This document shows, piece after piece, positions 46,242 to 57,118 of a stretch of DNA of 64,000 nt. The notes under the pieces were generated by a model, which was not told the DNA's origin, searched no databases, and saw only the letters and a program-made list of their open reading frames with translations. The position numbers were made by a program, and so were the translations under genes. Where the stretch lies: contig OZ024900.1 in NCBI GenBank assembly GCA_964017195.1, positions 32,566,641-32,630,640 of the forward strand, in the 5' to 3' direction. The DNA is from Siderastrea radians (taxonomy: Eukaryota > Cnidaria > Anthozoa > Scleractinia > Rhizangiidae). Each line of letters begins with the position of its first letter. Positions within the stretch are counted from its first letter, which is position 1.

Positions 46242-47925
46242 TTACAAGACGACAATCATCATTTTTCCAGTTCTTTTGTCGAGTGCCAGCATGGCAACGA
46301 GTCCTTCTTTAGTCACTATAGCACCCTGCACGCTTTTATAGCGATTTACCAACGATTTTGCAAGGAGATGAATTCTGCGGACAAACTCGCCATCTTTAGT
46401 GAAAATGTAAAGCATTCTTGGGTAGATACATTTTGAATGATGGCTTTCCTGTGACAAAACGAAAACATGTTCACTTGCACGGTGAGAAGCTATGGAACTT
46501 AAGCAAGACGGCTTCGAATCTCCACATTTGAACTCGGAAAGATATTTTCCCTGTTCACTATACACTTGAACATAATAGTCACAATGTTCCCAATGGCTTT
46601 TTCCTTCCAATATCAGAATTCTGCTGTTCACCGAATTAGTGACAGTCATGTTTTTTATAATTGCACCTTTGAATGCACCTTCTCCAAAGCTGTTTAGATG
46701 GTTTCCATTTGTATCGTATACTTGCACCTCCTGCACGTCTGATCTCCTCACCGCCACAAAGACTTTGTTATTGACATTCACTGTAATTAGGAAGCCAATA
46801 GACTCTTCTTTGAGATTAAACTCGTGCTGCAGGTTTGCGTGCTCGTCAAACATACACACAGTACTCCAAACACGGAACGTTAAGTCTTCCTGTTCACTTA
46901 TCCAGTTGACCAATAAGAAAACGTTATTATCTCGGTCTGTGTCTGTAGCTATACTCGTTGCCTTTGCCGGACGCAGCAGACGGGAAGTGTGCAAGTGGCT
47001 ACCGTTGCGGTCAAATACTTTAAGGTAAGGAACTTCGTTGATTATGCCTGCGATAATAAACTGCTCTTGTGTGTTTGTAGTAATACAACAATTCGGCCAT
47101 CCCACGTTCTTCTCTTCCCCATCCTGAACCAATGCCCACGGTTTCACAAAGCAGTGTTCCGTCTGTTCATCTGGTGTCAATTCAGTCACTCTCGTGTCAC
47201 GCAATGGATCAACTTTCTCTTCTCCAGTATCAACACAACCCCAGAGCGAGAGATTGACGTTTCCGCCGACCGTTTGCATTACGTGGAAGATTACTTTATT
47301 AACGCGACACACTGAGCAAATTATCTCTTCGCGTTCAGCTTTGTTGAGCCAAGACTTTAAGCCTTTATTTACGTGAACGTCGAAGCTGTTTTGGACCGCT
47401 GGCATGGAATGAAGCTCTTCAAGGCACAGTCTACATGCTGCAAAGGCCTCGGCTGGGTTGTCTATTTTCTCCAGCATTGTCGGCATAACACGGTACTCCA
47501 TGGCTAAGATGCGATCAGACGTGCTAAGAGCTTCGCTATTGTAGGCGTCTGTTGCTTGCTGGCGGGCTTGCTTAAATCTGTCTTTTGCGTCAGAAAGTGC
47601 TCTTCTAGTCGACTCATCTTGCTCTGATACTCGTAAACCTTTCATTTTGTTAGCAAGGGAGAGTGTTTTCACACTAGCTACCTGGGTTGGCTGCAAACCG
47701 GCGGCAGAGTTCTTTTCTTTTCGTTCCTTTCCTTGTTGTGTTATTTTGCCATCTTGTTTGATGGTTATCGAGTCCAACACTCTGTAGAGGTACACCAGTC
47801 CTTCTTTATAGAAGCAGATACTTGCTAACAAGTTTGTTCTTGTCAGTCCATCGAGCTTCGTTTTCATTTCGTCGATTCAACAAACGAGGAATTTGTGAAA
47901 TTGCTTGTCTGTGACGTCGCCTGAA
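46242..47925 (-). pseudogene. P7: N-terminally truncated, otherwise open family copy (541 codons)
   Basis: From the ATG at 47867 (MKTKLDGLTRTNLLASICFY) the frame is open to the TAA at 46242 and keeps the second half of the helical domain, the TPR-like segment (LEELHSMPAVQ) and all propeller blades. Upstream, the codons for GDVTDKQFHKFLVC lead into a TGA just before IDEMKTKLD. The first ~30 residues are replaced at about 47922 by a segment also found at 38.92 kb. The conserved 5' block is therefore missing. It may be a pseudogene whose body is still young, or it may express a shortened protein from a new promoter. It is the best-preserved member of the P1/P3/P6/P7 subgroup. Confidence 0.75.
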
Positions 47926-48733
47926 GGGTTTAAAAAAGAGTTGTTTTGATCGGATGGAAAGTAACCTCACAGTCAGTGGACGCAGATCTTTTATTCGCTT
48001 TCGAGCCACCAAACACGGAGGTTTTTAATTTTGGAAATGCGTTAATGTGGACTGGGCCTAAAAGAAATTTAAGAATACCTAAATGTCGTTTAAGCTCACT
48101 CGTTTCTCAGATAACATATTTATTTTAAGGACAAACGCCTTTTTAAATAAATATCGCTGATGCAACATCCATTAATTAACTTTCGATTAATAAACATTAC
48201 TACTACAATGCCCTCACGTATGTATATGACCGATATGCACGCAACTGGAAGTCTATATATGTGGACCGTAACAATGCCCACATACTAGAACGCGTCCCAT
48301 CTTACTGATATTGATTTTTTTCTCTTTTTAAACTAAGTACATGCGTACTTATTCGTTCTGGAACTTTTAGTTTTTGTCATTTTGGTGCTATGTAACTTCT
48401 TTTACTATTTATACATATAAGGGGACCACTTGAATTGGCCTTTAGCTGTGGCGGCTTCGCAGCATTTGTGTATTTGTTTTTAAATGTTTACCGTTTATGT
48501 AGTTGGCAATTTTTTTTGTTTCCTTTCTTTATCTGTGTAAATTTATTTTCTTGGCAAAACTGAATTTAAAAAAAATATTATGTAAAATCTCAGTGTTTAG
48601 AGCAACATAAGTTCATTTAATAGTGTTTTTCTACTTCCGACGATTTTCGAAGATTCATTGCGTTTAGAGTAAAAGTAAGGTTTAAGCTGATTGTTTTTTT
48701 AGTATGTTTTAATTGTTATCGTAGCCCACGCTA

Positions 48734-48775
<42 letters not shown>

Positions 48776-49133
48776 AAAATTAAAATAAATTGAAATAAAA
48801 GCAACCAGTTGGGCAGTTTTTATATAGCTCAGATTTCATGCATCTGGAATCATGCTAATAAGCTTCAAGCAGTTGGTTGGAGAGCTCTGATGGACATTAT
48901 ACGGATAACTCATGGTTTGCATCAGTTCAGCACAAACGAACTTGAACTTGAACGTGATTTTTTGTAGCACACGTGGAATATTTATTAATAATATCCGTGA
49001 GGGTGGACGCAGATAATTATGGATAATTATCGTTCAGACGTCAGAGTAATTTGTTGTACTTTAGCTGGTTCTGAATATACTGTACAAAACAACAATATTT
49101 ACAAAATATCTGGTGTTAAAATAGGCCTTGGGA
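47926..49133. repeat. Flank of P7 and repeat block L, copy 4
   Basis: 47926-48560 has no gene. 48570-49133 matches 15.88-16.38 kb, with a (TAA)n microsatellite at 48735-48772 inserted in the segment CCCACGCTAAA. It ends at the GGTGTTAAAA segment, where the duplicate of 27.2 kb begins. Confidence 0.7.
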
Positions 49134-51540
49134 TGGTGATGGACTCGAATGCTGTTATGGCCTTTTAACACTTTTTTCAGGATCAAAAAACAAAACTTGC
49201 TTAAAATGCTACACACTGCCAAGATCATTCCACTTATTTCAAACTTTGCTTCTTACTGCCTTTCTCCACCCAGCTGTATAAATGAATGTCGGCGACATAC
49301 TGGTGGGTGTAACTAACATCCAATCTAGGGGGTGGGGTGGGGAAAGTGACAATACTCCTTGTTGCTTCATGCCTAATCGTTTAAGCCCGAAGTTCAACAT
49401 TCAAATTCTCCTTACTGGTCTCCGCACATTCCTTGTAGGACCAGTGTTTAGAATTTCCTTAGGCGGCCTTCACACGTCAAACTAATGTTGGCCAGATGGG
49501 GTTTGCAAACTCAAATTGGTGTGTGTGAACGAGCCAACAACACGTCGGCAAACTGTAGGCGACAAATAGAAATTGTCTCTATTCTCGCCAACTTTTCGCA
49601 AACAGTTTGCCAACATGTTGTTGTGTCGTTCACACACACTAATATGAGTTTGCCAACACGAGTTGGCCAACATTAGTTTGACATGTGAAGGCAGCTTTAA
49701 ACATCAAGTCATTTTTTCTTTGGTGATCGTGTCCTTCATTTTCATGACCTGTGTGTTTGCTCATGCAGTGATATTATAAGGAGATATTAGAGACTAGTCA
49801 CGGTCCATCTGAACTCAGGTTGCAGAAAGTCGGTTTCTCAAGACAATAATTACGCACCCATGTCAGTACGTTGTCTAATACTAATCTAGTGAAATAAAAC
49901 CATTTGTTGGTGCGTTTATCTGTGGATGGCTAGGGTGGATACAGATTACCACTTACAAATGTTTGAGTCAACTTTACCACGTTTCTTTTCCTATTTGATA
50001 GAAAAACTGCTGCTGTTACTGTATGCTTTTGTTGTCCCTTCCAGAATTCAGTTATCTTCTTGTTCGTGCATTTTTAATCAAGGTTTTGGCTAAAAAGAGG
50101 CAATACCGTATTTCTTCCATCAAGTGGTCTCCCTTGAATAAGGGCCCCTTCTTGTTGTCATTAAGATTTAAGACTGAAATAATCACCTATTTTCACTTCT
50201 GAGGTGAGAATGTTGAATTTTCTCTACCTTTAATGCCAAAAATTTAGTCCAGTTTATTGATGTGGAAAAGCCAAAAACACGAAATTTGAAATAGATACCC
50301 TAGACTTGGTCGAGGAAATACATTCTCTTAGCCACTTTAACAAGTGATTTTATTTATTGTTCACCGCCCTGTACTTGTACCAGGAATAGCCTTGTTAACT
50401 TTATTTTGTAGTTGTAGATGACCGTGGAAGATTATAAAATTTATCAATAAACGGTTCGCGAGACCGGGTTCGGTTGGTTTTACATTCACTGAATTCATTT
50501 TGGTCATCATACAACTTTAACTAGAGAGACATGTATAAATAGGTGTTTATCTCCGGTCAATATTTTTGTTTGTTAATCCAAGAGTCCATTTTTCAAACCC
50601 ATGCTGAAAAATTTGAACTTTTTACTACCTCAATTTTTTGCCTCACTGGATTTAGCGAAAATGTGAAGTTTGGTAACATTCCCTGTTAAACGTTAAGTCT
50701 GATTTGTTTGTTTGTTTGTTTTTTTAATTAACGAAAAGGATATTTTGTTTCAAATGTGTTTTTTTTTCCATTAAACCTGATAAATCAACCAAAATCAGTC
50801 TCAAACGAGTAAGATTTCTCATGATAAACGATTTGACATATTTTAGTTAAAGGCAATTTTGTTTCTGTTCATATATACTCACGTTTAACCCTTGGGCGTA
50901 CAAGGGGGAGATGCCAACCCCCGCCCTTTGTACCACGGTGGGGGTGTGTAGATCTCCTCGGGAGTTCGTGCTAACTTATCTATTTCTCTCTGCTCCGGCC
51001 GGAGTATAGGACCGTCACCGTGGTCTTCCGCGGACTCCTGTTTTCGTTTAATTGCGTATAGTGAACAGATCCACAGACCTCGCTTTCATTTCATTTAAAG
51101 ATGACCCTGATTCAAGAAACCGCTATTGGAAGAAACACTCATCCCAGATATGTTAATTTGCCAACGAATTTGCTCTAACAGATATTGGATGAGTCTAGTT
51201 AAACTTGGTCTAGTATAAAACTAAGCGTCGCTTTCAGAATTTTTAGTTTCTACTTTGTCCGTTGTTTAGTACTCCTTCCGATTTTTTCCATTCTCTTCTA
51301 TCTTTCTTGTTCTTTGTTTCAGTTCGTTTGGAGGGGTCGCGAGGGTCCACGCTCCTGTTGGAAATCTCGATGAAGTACGTTATTTCGGACGGGCTTTCTA
51401 GTCCTTCTTGCTAATGTTTCTTGCGCCTTGAAATCTCGTGATCAGAGATTTCAAGGGGCAACTGAAATTGACCCCTCCCCCCAAGAAGTCAGGTTTTGTA
51501 ATAAGACCCCGTCCTCCCCCAATATCCCCGTTTAGGGATC
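49134..51540. repeat. Segmental duplicate of 27.17-29.4 kb
   Basis: Collinear with the earlier copy, beginning at the family-B SINE tail (CGAATGCTGTTATGGCC) and including the SINE-A body, the MITE at 49464, and the long AT-rich stretch to the C-run region. Here it continues intact into the 10.2-10.7 kb-type 3' flank and the P8 minisatellite. No gene supported. Confidence 0.8.
49464..49698. mobile_element. Palindromic MITE (duplicate of the one at 27543)
   Basis: The ends GGCGGCCTTCACACGTCAA and TTGACATGTGAAGGCAGCTT form inverted repeats flanked by TTA. The flanking sequence is the same as at 27.54 kb, showing a single insertion later duplicated. Confidence 0.85.
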
Positions 51541-51719
51541 AGTTAAAATCGTGGTTGAAGTAAGTAAGCGAAGGCAACACAACACGTATCTTCTTTGGCC
51601 ATAGAGGTAACGTGCCCTTCATAAGGGTGGGGCAGGGTGGTCTTTCTTAGACTCAGTATACACTTTCACTGTTAATATATAGTCTTAATTGGAATAGGTT
51701 CAAGTTAAAAGCAGAACGT

Positions 51720-52330
51720 CTCTTATGCTATACAAGATGGGTCTGTGAATGAAATTCTAAAGTGTGACAGTTCAAATAAAAGCTACTGAGCACTGCTTTC
51801 CTGTGGTCATTATTGTGCTCTACAAGGTGGCGCTAACTTTTGAGTCTGTGGATGAAATCCTAAAGTGTGACCATTCAAATTTAAGCCATTGAGCAGTACT
51901 TTCCTGTGGTACTGTTTATTATGCTGTACAAGGTGGTTCAAAGTTTTGAGTCTGAGGACGAAAATTCAAATCCTGAAGTTTGACCATGCAAATGGAACAA
52001 ATTTGAGCATGTTCGTATGGTGCTGTTTGATACGTTGTACAACGTGGCTCTACGTCTTGAGTCTTTAAGTGAAATCCTTAAGTGTGACCATTCAAATGAA
52101 AGCTAACGAGCAGTACTTTCCTGGGGTGCTGTTTACTATGCTGTACAAGGTGGCTCTGACTTTTGAGTCTGTGGATGCAATCCTTAGGTGTGGCCATTCA
52201 AATGAAAGCTACTGAGCAGTACATTTCTGTGTTGCTGTTCATTATGCTGCATAAGGTGATTCTAACTTTAAGTTTGGGGATGAAATTCTTATGTGTGACC
52301 ATTCAACCAAAAGCTATAGAGCAGTAGTTT
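51720..52330. repeat. 106-bp minisatellite 3' of P8 (about six units)
   Basis: TACAA(G/C)GTGG recurs at 51821, 51927, 52038 and 52144, i.e. spacings of 106, 111 and 106. This is the longest uninterrupted copy of the repeat. Confidence 0.92.
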
Positions 52331-52341
52331 TTTTAAACGAT

Positions 52342-52347
52342 TTTATT
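52342..52347 (-). promoter_or_regulatory. Candidate poly(A) signal of P8
   Basis: AATAAA on the minus strand about 175 bases beyond the stop. It lies in the sequence that also contains P4's signal. Confidence 0.4.
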
Positions 52348-52522
52348 TACATTTACAAGGTTTACAACATATAATACCACACTACTTTCATGTGGTGCTG
52401 CTTGTGTTTGCAATATTTTCAGTTGGACAACGAAATCTTATTTTTCTCCGATTTTTATTTCGGCCGATGGGCTGAATTTCTAAGCCAGTGTTTGTGAAAA
52501 TTAAAGTTGAAGAACTTCAATA

Positions 52523-54295
52523 TTACAAAAAGACAATCATCTCTTTCCCTGTTAACGTTCTTCTTTCACGTGCCGGCATGGCGACGAGTCCTTCTTTAGT
52601 CACTATAGCACCCTGCTCGCTTTTATAGTGATTTTGCCATTTTGCATAGAGATGAATGCTACGGAGAAACTCGCCATCTAAGGTGAAAATGTAAAGCATT
52701 CTTGGGAAGATACATCTATAAGGACGGAATAGGTAATTCTGTAACAAAACGAAAACATGTTTGCTTGTACGGTGAGAAGCTATACAACCAACGTGATACC
52801 CCTCAGAATCTCTAAAATTGAACCTAGAAAGGTGGTGTCCCAGTTCACTAAACAAATGAACCGAGGGTCCTGCTTGAAATACTATTATTCTACCGTCCAC
52901 TGAGTTAGTAGCAGTGATGTCAATTACTCTCGTCAATGTTCCTTCTCCAAAGCTGTGTAGAAACAGTCCATTTGTGTCGTATACTTGGATCTCTTTTGCT
53001 CCTGAGTAAGATCGATGGTCCTTCCTTACTGCCACAAACACTTTGTTGTTGACATTCACTGTCATACTGGAACCCTCAGACCCTTCTTTCAGATTAAACT
53101 CGTGTTTCAGAGTGGCATGCTCGTCAAACAGATGTACGGTACTCCAAAAACTCTTCACATCGTTCTTGAAACTACTCCAGTTGACCAATATGAAAACGTT
53201 ATTTTCTCGGTCTGTGTCTATCAGTATATCGTTCATGAACACTCTACTCTCGTTTGTCGAAAGCGGAAGACGGTAACAGTGCAATTGCTTACCAGTGCAG
53301 TTAAATACTTCCAGGTAACTAACATCAGAAACCCTGCCCACTGTGATGAATTGCCCTCGCGTGTTTGTAGTGATACCCCATACCACTTTCTCCGCCTCTC
53401 CCTCTTGAACAAGTGGTGACCACGGTTTTAAAAGGGAGTGCTCCATGTCTTCATCTCGTTGTAATGATGTCACTCTTCCGTCACGCAATGGATCAACGTT
53501 TTCTTCTCCAATATCAACACAAGGCCAGAGCGAGAGATTGACGTCTCCGCCGACCGTTTGCATGACATGGAAAATCACTCGATTTATGCGACACACTGAA
53601 CAAATTATCTCTTCGCGTTCAGCCTGGTTAAACCAAGACCTAAGGCCTTGCTTAAGGTGTACGTTGAAGCTTTTCTGAACCGCTGGCATAGAATGCAGTT
53701 CTTCAAGGCACAATCTACACGCCGCTAACGTTTCCACCGGATTGTCTATTTCCTCCAGCAATGTCGCCATAACACGATACTGCATGGCTAAGATGCGGTC
53801 AGAGGTGCCTAGGGCTTCATTACAGAAGGCTTCTGTTGCTTTCTCGCGAGCTCGCTTGAATCTGTCTTTTGCGTTAGCCAGCACTTTTCTTGTGAACTCA
53901 TTTTGTTCTGTTACTTGTGAGCTTCTCATTTCGTTAGCAAGGGAGACTGTTTTCACGCTAGCTGCCTGAGATGGTCGTAAACTTTGATCGGAATTCTTCT
54001 GTTTTCCCTCTGCTCCTTGTTCTGTAAATTTAATGTCTGCTTCTATGACTTTCAAGTCCAGCACTTTGTAGAGGTACACCAGTCCTTCTTTAAAAAAGCA
54101 GATACTTGCTAACAAGTTTGCCCTTGCTAGTCCATCCAGCTTCGATTTTATGTCGTCGATTTCACGAACGATGAAGCTGCGAAACTGTTCGTCTGTTACG
54201 TCGCCATCCTTTAGTTTAGCTGCTGCCAAATTTCGTCCTTTAGTCACCAGCAAGCCAACAGTTGCTTTGAAAACAGCCGCTACAATTGAAGCCAT
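52523..54295 (-). CDS. P8: intact helical domain/beta-propeller protein (590 aa)
   Basis: The frame is open upstream to 54334, but the first ATG is at 54295 (MASIVAAVFKATVGLL), matching P4's start, so I use that. The N-terminal 80 residues differ from P4 at only about three positions. The propeller is far more diverged, and blade 3 has a short insertion (VRKDHRSYSGAKEIQVYDTNG). Domain order is as in P4: helical domain, polar linker, TPR-like segment (AACRLCLEELHSMPAVQ), then six blade-like repeats. No signal peptide. A decayed small-gene exon (55.98 kb) lies head to head. The 13 extra upstream codons lack an ATG and are read as leader. Confidence 0.9.
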   Translation of the reverse strand: MASIVAAVFKATVGLLVTKGRNLAAAKLKDGDVTDEQFRSFIVREIDDIKSKLDGLARANLLASICFFKEGLVYLYKVLDLKVIEADIKFTEQGAEGKQKNSDQSLRPSQAASVKTVSLANEMRSSQVTEQNEFTRKVLANAKDRFKRAREKATEAFCNEALGTSDRILAMQYRVMATLLEEIDNPVETLAACRLCLEELHSMPAVQKSFNVHLKQGLRSWFNQAEREEIICSVCRINRVIFHVMQTVGGDVNLSLWPCVDIGEENVDPLRDGRVTSLQRDEDMEHSLLKPWSPLVQEGEAEKVVWGITTNTRGQFITVGRVSDVSYLEVFNCTGKQLHCYRLPLSTNESRVFMNDILIDTDRENNVFILVNWSSFKNDVKSFWSTVHLFDEHATLKHEFNLKEGSEGSSMTVNVNNKVFVAVRKDHRSYSGAKEIQVYDTNGLFLHSFGEGTLTRVIDITATNSVDGRIIVFQAGPSVHLFSELGHHLSRFNFRDSEGYHVGCIASHRTSKHVFVLLQNYLFRPYRCIFPRMLYIFTLDGEFLRSIHLYAKWQNHYKSEQGAIVTKEGLVAMPARERRTLTGKEMIVFL

Positions 54296-54316
54296 GGCTG
54301 TTTCAACAGGAAGGTA

Positions 54317-54361
54317 AAATTCTGTTTTTTGCACTGAACCGGTTTAAAGGAGTGGCGTTGG
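54317..54361 (-). promoter_or_regulatory. Conserved 5' block of P8
   Basis: CACTCCTTTAAACCGGTTC then AGTGCAAAAAACAGAATTT, the same block as before P4. It has a TTTAAA word and an initiator-like TTCAGTG about 40 bases upstream of the ATG. Confidence 0.45.
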
Positions 54362-55248
54362 AAAGAAAGAATAGCGGAAAATTTGATGACTAGGTTCTTG
54401 GAAAGAAAGAATAGACAGCGGAAGTCTTTGATGATTAGATTCTGAAATACAAAACGAGGTCAAACAAGAAGAGCACTTGTTTCTCCGGGGAAGGGGGGGT
54501 GGGGGGAGGTTACTGCTTTAAATTTTTGGTACGGTTGTGACCCGGGGGTTGTGAAGCCTGCTTCTTTTAACCCTTACCAGTTTTTTGACAGAAGCATGCC
54601 ATTTTCAGTCCCTAACCCTACACTTTACCCCACTTTTCAAGCCAAAGTGGAAAAAAACTAGACCCTGTTCCCTAATAGTAGCAAAACATACCTAATTGCT
54701 GACCGAAATGTGTTTCAGACCAAAACAGCTGAATACCCACATCCTTTGGCGGGGGGGGGGGGTTGGGGGGGGACATAAAGCTATATTTCAATACTGACAA
54801 GCATCTAATTTCTCCTTACAACATCACCACTTGAACACACAAACAGGTCGTGAGAAAACAGGAAATGATCACCAAAGAAAAGTGTCTTGATGTTTCATTA
54901 AATTCTCCCAGATAGCATTATAAAAAAATCTATGGAAAACAGTGCGGAGAACGCGCATGTCGATCGTGGGGCTTAAAGGGTTACATAGGGGACTCCCCTC
55001 CCGGATTGATACTATTGTCTAACGTCTAGACGTCATGCTTTTAAGTCTCGTGTTGAATATCTATAAAATCCTCTTTAAAAGAACCATAAAAAGGTTACGC
55101 GTATGTTTTGTAGAAATAGTCATGTTCGGGGGACAATACACTGAACCTTTATTGATAGAAAGTGAAAGTAATCTGCGAGCTTTTGTAAACCATTGTAACA
55201 GTTCATGTTTGGCATGTTTGGGAACTGTTTCCGCAGTTGATATATCTG
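54362..55248. other. P8 upstream flank
   Basis: Close duplicate of 24.44-25.30 kb, with G-runs at about 54488 and 54751 and an R1-type repeat at about 54800-54990. No gene; the 150-codon ORF at 55035 runs through the MITE and is a chance frame. Confidence 0.7.
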
Positions 55249-55663
55249 ATACCGTAAACTGCCCATCTACCTGTAAACAAAAAATTACATCCGGTTATAA
55301 GCCTTCACCGGATATAAGCCCCCCTCTAGTTTTCCTTATTTCTTTGATATTAAGCACTCTCACAGAACACGGCGAAGATGAACTTTGTTTTGTTACGTTC
55401 CACTTACGTTCCTGTTGTTACACTTTTGATTTTGCTGTTAAAATGGAAATGAATTCGATTTATTATGACGTTTCAAAGGTTAATTAAAAACTGGTAAATT
55501 AAAAACCGTATTTCGATCAACACTGCTGTGGCTAATTTCGAAACGTGTCTTTATTCCGCTAATAAGCCCCCCCGGGTATAAGCCCCTCCGTTTATAAGCC
55601 CATCCAAAACCCCTTAGGAAGTTGTATTTAAGCCCAGGGCTTATAAACGGCAGTTTACGGTAT
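55249..55663. mobile_element. 415-bp MITE, orthologous to the copy at 25302
   Basis: Starts ATACCGTAAACTGCC and ends GGCAGTTTACGGTAT, with TATAAGCCC words inside. Flanks match the P4-side copy on both sides. Confidence 0.88.
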
Positions 55664-55974
55664 TTGTTTGGTATACAAGGAAGTCTTGTCAGTTTTTAAA
55701 GAAAGTAAAGAGGTAAAGACAAGTCAACCTCTGCGTAGGAGTCTAGGGCTTATTTGATACCCATTTTACAGAAAAGAAGTTCATTTAGAACACTTGAAGT
55801 CAACGAAACCAAACTTAACGGAGATTCAGCTTTCAAGTGGCATAGAGCGCACAGATCTCAGTTTTTTTCCTCTTCATATAAGCGTAGAACTTTTCGTGAC
55901 GTTAACTTGCTTCCGTGACGTGAACGACGCTTCAACGGAACTTGTCGTGTGTATGTCTTCTCTGATCTAGGAGC

Positions 55975-56075
55975 AGACCTTTGTGCGTTGTTGGAGCTTT
56001 TTTTACCTGGCGTCTGTTTTTCGCCTCATCGGGTTCGCTATTTTTACCTGCCGTTTATTTGTAGGTAAAACAAGC
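55975..56075 (+). pseudogene. Small head-to-head gene, copy 3: decayed first exon
   Basis: Matches the signal-peptide exon at 61701-61800: both read CAGACCTTTGTGCGT, then TACCTGGCGTCTGTTTT, and end at a G|GTAAAACAAGCG donor. The ATG is lost (AGGAGCAG where the other has ATGGTGCAG). The frame SFFYLASVFRLIGFAIFTC is otherwise open and hydrophobic. No terminal exon follows; the downstream sequence is R1-type repeat. This unit is therefore dead beside an intact P8. Confidence 0.6.
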
Positions 56076-56464
56076 GTTATTATACCTGATGATAATGAAA
56101 TCCCTCTTCACATCATCACTACTTGTTCAAACATTCAAGTAACGAGAATAAAGAAAGTGGTCACCAAGGATAAGATGTCTTGATATTTAGACAAACTCTC
56201 CTCACTATTTGCATAAGAAATGTATGGAGAACGAAAAAAATGGTCACCAAAAATGGTGTGTCTTGATGTTTAATCAAATTTTCCCAACAAATATTGTAAA
56301 GAAACTATGGAAAACAGTGAAGCGAACATGAATGTTGATAGTGCGGCTTGAAGGATATAAGGTATTACTCCCCTGGCTTGATTCTATTGTCTAAATTTCT
56401 GAGGTCATTATGCTTGACTCTTGTGATCAATATCTGTAAATAATCCCCTTCATTAGAACCCTAA
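56076..56464. repeat. R1-type repeat copies
   Basis: Two overlapping R1-like pieces (TGATCACC/TGGTCACC-type core, GATGTTTAATCAAATTTTCCC) ending near GCGGCTTGAAGGATATAAGG at about 56345. The same string occurs at 13.62 kb. No gene. Confidence 0.6.
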
Positions 56465-57118
56465 AGGTCGGCACACACGCGAGGGGACTAGTCCCTGCGA
56501 CTGGTCCCTGCGACTGGTCCCCTGTAGTGTGTACACGAAGGAAATAGTTGCGGGGATAACTCCCTTGAAAAAATAAATTTATGGCACTTTAACTGAAATT
56601 CGTCGAAATGTGGAGACGAAAAATAAAGCGATCCTCAACAGAGAAACCGAATTTACTAGATTAACCACAAAACATTAAAATAAATCAACTGCAAACCGGT
56701 TCATACCTCGTGCGGTCTATCAGTGTTTGTTATTTGCAATTTCGATAAAGTTTTTTCTCCAGTGTCCTATATTGCTGGTACAGAGGCTTAAAAAGACAAC
56801 TGTTCGACCAAGACTCCCAATACAGACAAGGTCAACTGGAAAAAACGTAAAAGATCCGATGAAATATTTTCATTTGGTCACAGGGACTTGTCCCACGAAC
56901 AGTACACACGAAGGGACCAAGCATAGTTTGTGGGACTAGTCCCACGAATTCAAACAAGTTCGAACTCGTGGGACTAGTCGCAGGGACCAAATTTTGCCGG
57001 GTCCCTGCCACTAGATTTTTTGACTAGAATGGGTAGTGCACACGAAGGGACTTGGTCCCCGGGACTAGTCGCAGGGACCAGTCGCAGGGACTAGTTCCCT
57101 CGTGTGTGCCGACCTTAA
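56462..57118. mobile_element. 651-bp element with subterminal GGGACTAGTC repeats
   Basis: The ends AGGTCGGCACACACG (56465) and CGTGTGTGCCGACCT (57115) are inverted repeats flanked by TAA, a 3-bp duplication compatible with PIF/Harbinger. Inside both ends, GGGACTAGTC, GGGACCAGTCGCA and their complements recur in clusters, more of them at 56.88-57.07 kb. No transposase; the 70-codon ORF at 56727 is unremarkable. Confidence 0.88.

Noticed and set aside
46639..47028. Plus-strand ORFs of ~100-130 codons opposite P3, P7, P8 and P9
   Set aside because: They are antisense shadows of the propeller genes, recurring at the same place in each copy.
51720..52330. CRISPR-like array
   Set aside because: The 106-bp period consists of whole degenerate units without constant repeats and unique spacers. 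It is an ordinary minisatellite in a eukaryotic genome.
52523..54334. Longer P8 reading frame starting 13 codons upstream
   Set aside because: The upstream codons lack an ATG (the first codon is GTG). The ATG at 54295 matches the P4 start.
55035..55487. 150-codon plus-strand ORF
   Set aside because: It spans the boundary between flank repeats and the MITE at 55249. The equivalent P4 flank does not keep the frame.
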